This document shows, in pieces, positions 39,414 to 42,184 of a stretch of 42,184 nucleotides of DNA. The notes under the pieces were generated by a model that saw nothing but the letters and a program-made list of their open reading frames with translations, searched no databases and was not told where the DNA came from. How positions within the stretch are numbered: position 1 is the first letter of the stretch; the number at the start of each line of letters is the position of its first letter. Source of the stretch: an uncultured Lachnospiraceae bacterium (GTDB lineage Bacteria; Bacillota; Clostridia; Lachnospirales; Lachnospiraceae); assembly GCA_910584685.1 (NCBI GenBank), contig CAJUAO010000023.1:1-42184 (forward strand). The letters run 5' to 3'. The position numbers and the translations under genes were made by a program.

Positions 39414-39713
39414 TTAAAGTCCCTCAAATATCTCAATGTCCTTGCTGTCCTCTGTCAACTGAACTATAGCCTTCTTTTTCTTTGCAGTCTTGCCGACTAC
39501 CATTCCCCGCCTGCGGTTCTTTCCGTCTAAGTTCATTGTATTGACACTCTTTACCTTTGTTCCTTCGAACATTTTCTCAACAGCCTCTTTAATTTGTGAC
39601 TTTGTAGCCTCCGTATGAACTAAAAATGTATACTTCTTTAAGCTCATCTCGTTCATACTCTTTTCTGTGATTACAGGCTTGAGGATTACGTCGTAGTATT
39701 TAATGTCTGCCAT
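39414..39713 (-). CDS. rplW: 50S ribosomal protein L23
   Basis: Tunnel-exit protein and docking site for trigger factor and SRP. The 99-aa sequence has YYDVILKPVITEKSMNEM near residue 6 and the C-terminal KRRRGMVVG-like GKNRRRGMVVGKTAKKKKA. Its ATG overlaps the rplD stop as TAATG. Confidence 0.96.
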   Translation of the reverse strand: MADIKYYDVILKPVITEKSMNEMSLKKYTFLVHTEATKSQIKEAVEKMFEGTKVKSVNTMNLDGKNRRRGMVVGKTAKKKKAIVQLTEDSKDIEIFEGL

Positions 39714-40333
39714 TATGCGTACACCTCCTCGATTGTCGCTACAGCCGCCTTATCTATAACTACCGTATCGTACTTAAGTATATCAAATACGTTTATAGTG
39801 TTTGTTAAAGCTGTCTTTACTGTAGGAATGTTTTTTGCTGACATAACAACATTCTGTTCATTATCATTTAATACAACTAATGCTTTCTTTACATTTAAGC
39901 TGTTCAATACATCAGCAAACTTCTTTGTCTTTATTTCATCTAACTTTATAGCATCAACAACAATAAACTTGTTCTCCTGAACCTTTGATGTCAATGCAGA
40001 CTTTAACGCTATTCTTCTCTCTTTCTTATTTAACTTAAAAGAGTAATCCCTTGGCTTTGGAGCAAATACAACGCCGCCGCCTGTCCACTGTGGAGCTCTT
40101 GTTGAGCCCTGTCTTGCGTGACCTGTACCCTTCTGCTTCCAAGGCTTTTTACCGCCGCCGCTCACTTCTGAACGTGTCTTTGCGCTCTGCGTGCCCTGAC
40201 GCTTATTTGCAAGCTGGCTTAAAACTGCCATGTGTACTAAGTGTTCATTTACTTCAACACCAAATACAGCATCGTTTAATTCAATATCGCCTACCTGCTG
40301 GCCTTCCATATTATAAACAGATACCTTTGACAT
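39713..40333 (-). CDS. rplD: 50S ribosomal protein L4
   Basis: Its extended loop lines the exit tunnel; in Enterobacteria it also represses the S10 operon. The 206-aa sequence shows RQGTQSAKTRSEVSGGGKKP near residue 44 and the tunnel loop GTGHARQGSTRAPQWTGGGV. It lies between rplC and rplW. Confidence 0.97.
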   Translation of the reverse strand: MSKVSVYNMEGQQVGDIELNDAVFGVEVNEHLVHMAVLSQLANKRQGTQSAKTRSEVSGGGKKPWKQKGTGHARQGSTRAPQWTGGGVVFAPKPRDYSFKLNKKERRIALKSALTSKVQENKFIVVDAIKLDEIKTKKFADVLNSLNVKKALVVLNDNEQNVVMSAKNIPTVKTALTNTINVFDILKYDTVVIDKAAVATIEEVYA

Positions 40334-40365
40334 TCTAATATTCCTCCTTCCTTACCTTAACTGAC

Positions 40366-41001
40366 CTACTTGCCTGACTTTACAGTTTCCCTTATTGTAA
40401 CCAAAGCCTTCTTTGGTCCCGGAACTGCGCCCTTAACAAGGAGTAAATTGTTTTCTGCATCTACTCTTACTATCTCAAGGTTCTGGATTGTAACCTTCTT
40501 GGCTCCCATATGACCTGGCATTCCCTTGCCCTTAAATACCTTGCTCGGGCTTGAGCACGCGCCATTTGAACCCTGATGTCTGTGGAACTTAGAGCCGTGA
40601 GCCATAGGACCTCTTGACTGTCCTAATCTCTTAATAGCGCCCTGAAAGCCCTTACCCTTTGATGTAGCAGTTGCGTCAATCTTGTCGCCTGCTGCAAAGA
40701 TGTCAGCCTTAATTTCATCCTTTACTGAATATTCTTCAGCATTGTCAAGCTTTAACTCTCTTACGAATCTCTTGTAAGAAACTCCGGCCTTATCAAAATG
40801 TCCCTTAACCGCCTTGTTTACTAACTTCTCTCTCTTGTCAACGAAGCCTACCTGTACTGCTGAGTAACCATCGTTTGCTGCTGTTTTAATCTGAGTAACA
40901 ACACACGGTCCTGCCTGAAGTACTGTAACAGGTGTTAATACACCGTCTTCATTGAAGATTTGAGTCATACCAACCTTTGTTGCTAAAATCGCTTTCTTCA
41001 T
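40366..41001 (-). CDS. rplC: 50S ribosomal protein L3
   Basis: Early-assembly protein reaching towards the peptidyl-transferase centre. The 211-aa sequence starts KKAILATKVGMTQIFNEDGV and has the central loop MAHGSKFHRHQGSNGACSSP with KGKGMPGHMGAKKVTIQNL. A 289-bp gap separates it from rpsJ, far longer than usual. Confidence 0.97.
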   Translation of the reverse strand: MKKAILATKVGMTQIFNEDGVLTPVTVLQAGPCVVTQIKTAANDGYSAVQVGFVDKREKLVNKAVKGHFDKAGVSYKRFVRELKLDNAEEYSVKDEIKADIFAAGDKIDATATSKGKGFQGAIKRLGQSRGPMAHGSKFHRHQGSNGACSSPSKVFKGKGMPGHMGAKKVTIQNLEIVRVDAENNLLLVKGAVPGPKKALVTIRETVKSGK

Positions 41002-41290
41002 TTTTTTACCTCCTGTTTAATCTACAGCGGTTTTCAGTATTATAATACCGAAAACATCCTAGAACAGTCTAATATACGTGGAACACTAGGCTTTAGGCTG
41101 TTTGTTCTGCCCTGCCTGTTGATTCCCAAAGTAAAAATATCTGCTAAATAAATACCTTATTGCTAAAAATAAATCAGAAAATATTTTCACTTTTTATATA
41201 GGAAGTGTTGCTTTTATATCTAAACCCTTCAGGATTATTTGCTTTAATATTCTCTTAAAAAACCTTCTTAAATGAAAACATGTTACTTTT
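41002..41290 (-). other. Long spacer between rpsJ and rplC
   Basis: No gene is seen in 289 bp although the two genes are normally adjacent. It holds an imperfect 24-bp palindrome (41031-41054, TTTTCAGTATTATAATACCG and its end) close to the rplC ribosome binding site, and an inverted repeat at 41128-41193. The palindrome contains TATAAT on the minus strand, but no -35 box fits. Confidence 0.5.
41128..41193. repeat. Imperfect inverted repeat in the rpsJ-rplC spacer
   Basis: Arms AAAGTAAAAATATCTG and CAGAAAATATTTTCACTTT are complementary with a few changes around a 31-bp centre. The ends resemble those of the palindromes at 20795-20837 and, more weakly, 3411-3470. Confidence 0.4.
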
Positions 41291-41608
41291 TTACTTTGTT
41301 TTCATTTTTATGTCGATATAAACACCGGCTGGCATCTCTAATCTTGTGAGTGCATCAACCGTCTTCTGTGAAGGTGTGATGATATCGATAAGTCTCTTAT
41401 GAGTTCTCTGCTCGAACTGCTCTCTTGAATCCTTGTACTTGTGTACGGCTCTAAGAATTGTAATTACTTCCTTCTTTGTCGGAAGTGGTACAGGGCCGCT
41501 GACCTGAGCGCCTGTCTTCTTTACAGTTTCGATAATTTTTCCGGCTGACTGATCTACCAGCTGATGATCGTATGCCTTCAATGTGATTCTCATGACCTGA
41601 CTTGCCAT
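41291..41608 (-). CDS. rpsJ: 30S ribosomal protein S10
   Basis: Head protein that also serves as a transcription elongation factor partner (NusE) with NusB. The 105-aa sequence starts MASQVMRITLKAYDHQLVDQ and has SGPVPLPTKKEVITILRAVH near residue 36 and RTHKRLIDIITPS. It is the first gene of the S10 cluster, behind a leader of about 315 nt. Confidence 0.97.
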   Translation of the reverse strand: MASQVMRITLKAYDHQLVDQSAGKIIETVKKTGAQVSGPVPLPTKKEVITILRAVHKYKDSREQFEQRTHKRLIDIITPSQKTVDALTRLEMPAGVYIDIKMKTK

Positions 41609-41925
41609 AAAAAAAGTCGCCTCCTTTTCGCACTTTTTGTAAGCATATTAATACCTTTTGTATTAAAGCTTTAAGTTCGACAAGTGGTGACTGTACACTC
41701 TTCCGGGTGTGTCGTAAACCGTTATCAAACATACCACATGCCTGTTATTTCAATTTACAATCATTCATCCCGTTGTTTCCGTCATGTAACGGACTATTAC
41801 TTTTGTACAGTGACTTGTCGCCAATTTACTAAGCCGGAGTCTCCCGGCTTTTGACATTTGCTCCACGGAAAACCTGCAATATCCTTGCAGCAACCTCTCG
41901 CTTCATTGCTATCAATGTCACAGCA
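41609..41925 (-). promoter_or_regulatory. Long structured leader of the S10 operon
   Basis: About 315 nt of untranslated RNA. Segments 41678-41697 and 41804-41820 are complementary (CGACAAGT with ACTTGTCG and ACTGTACA with TGTACAGT, a small internal loop between), closing a domain of about 140 nt. Inside it GTCCGT and ACGGAAAC form another hairpin (41778-41794). Upstream a GCCGG/CCGGC hairpin lies near 41832-41851. The layout suggests an autoregulatory ribosomal-protein leader. Confidence 0.55.
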
Positions 41926-41931
41926 TTTAGT

Positions 41932-41960
41932 AGTTTACACTATTCTTCCAAATAATGCAA
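41932..41960 (-). promoter_or_regulatory. Promoter of the S10 operon
   Basis: TTGCAT (41955-41960) and TAAACT (41932-41937) with a 17-nt spacer on the minus strand, preceded by A/T-rich tracts that could act as an UP element. The start site would be near 41925. Confidence 0.55.
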
Positions 41961-42184
41961 GTATTTTTTTTACTTTTTTTTGCAGGGAGTAAGATTGGGG
42001 GCTTTATAATGGGATATAGGGGTTAGGAGACATATGGTTAAATATTAATTTGTACCGGTGAAAGGAAAGTTCCTCGCATGTTGTCCGGTGCTTAAGAAAA
42101 AAGGGAGCTTGGGGTATCAGGGAGGCTTGGGAAGGGAGTTATATATTTTTTTAAAGCTTCGAAAAGAGGAAGAAATTCTATCAA
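41961..42184. other. Non-coding end region upstream of the S10 promoter
   Basis: Holds repeat copy B and purine-rich plus-strand sequence. No gene, tRNA or rRNA is recognisable up to the window end. Confidence 0.4.
42036..42142 (+). repeat. Diverged interspersed repeat, copy B
   Basis: Plus-strand copy of the element at 1-109 (there on the minus strand). It includes AAATATTAATTTGTA, AGTTCCTCGCATG, GCTTAAGAA and AAGGGAG blocks and ends GGGAGTTA. ACCGG and CCGGT flank a central part and could form a stem in this copy. It lies upstream of the S10 promoter, divergent from it. Confidence 0.6.

Noticed and set aside
41031..41054. Internal promoter before rplC from the TATAAT in the palindrome
   Set aside because: No acceptable -35 box 16-18 nt upstream and no extended -10 TG; better explained as an RNA hairpin.

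Overview
The window looks like a chromosomal segment of a low-GC Firmicute, most likely Clostridia of the Lachnospiraceae type. The grounds are the S10-spc-alpha ribosomal protein cluster with adk-map-infA embedded, zinc-type S14, S4 without an N-terminal zinc knuckle, a class III fructose-bisphosphatase, an ECF transporter module, T-box control of an aminoacyl-tRNA synthetase, and strong AGGAGG ribosome binding sites. Nearly everything is on the minus strand, so transcription runs from high to low coordinates. The family is inferred from gene content and protein style; no search was run.

Right half (about 20.1-42.2 kb): the ribosomal cluster reads rpsJ, rplC, rplD, rplW, rplB, rpsS, rplV, rpsC, rplP, rpmC, rpsQ, rplN, rplX, rplE, rpsN, rpsH, rplF, rplR, rpsE, rpmD, rplO, secY, adk, map, infA. 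It is then interrupted by about 5 kb carrying a restriction-modification cassette, and resumes with rpmJ, rpsM, rpsK, rpsD, rpoA, rplQ. The cassette holds a Vsr-type endonuclease, one polypeptide joining a cytosine methyltransferase to a HpaII-like endonuclease, a gene pair split by an in-frame stop, and an unknown gene. A strong hairpin terminator closes infA and a fresh promoter opens rpmJ, so the insertion sits between two self-sufficient transcription units. A partial second copy of the 3' end of rpsM lies downstream of that gene.

Middle (about 11-20 kb): rplM-rpsI with a consensus promoter and a terminator; truA and a TrmH-type RNA methyltransferase; cdd; ecfT; a fused double ATPase (EcfA1-EcfA2 with a repeat-rich linker); fbp; a nucleotidyltransferase-like gene; and a 53-codon frame overlapping the rplQ terminator.

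Left half (0-11 kb): alpha-L-fucosidase; a MetRS behind a methionine T-box and further hairpins; a run of small metabolic genes (ECF substrate-binding membrane subunit, P-loop kinase, Fe-S aldo/keto reductase, Nudix hydrolase); and an accessory island. The island holds a D12-class DNA methyltransferase with a TdeIII-like endonuclease, an accessory RNase III, a decayed serine recombinase and a holin-like type I toxin with a visible antisense RNA promoter.

The most notable points are the fused HpaII-like restriction-modification enzyme inside the ribosomal cluster, the RNase III paralogue in a second restriction island beside a recombinase remnant, the complete type I toxin-antitoxin signals, the stop codon splitting the 24.1-25.0 kb gene, and a diverged repeat of about 105 bp found at both ends of the window. 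No rRNA, tRNA, CRISPR array or intact insertion sequence was recognised.
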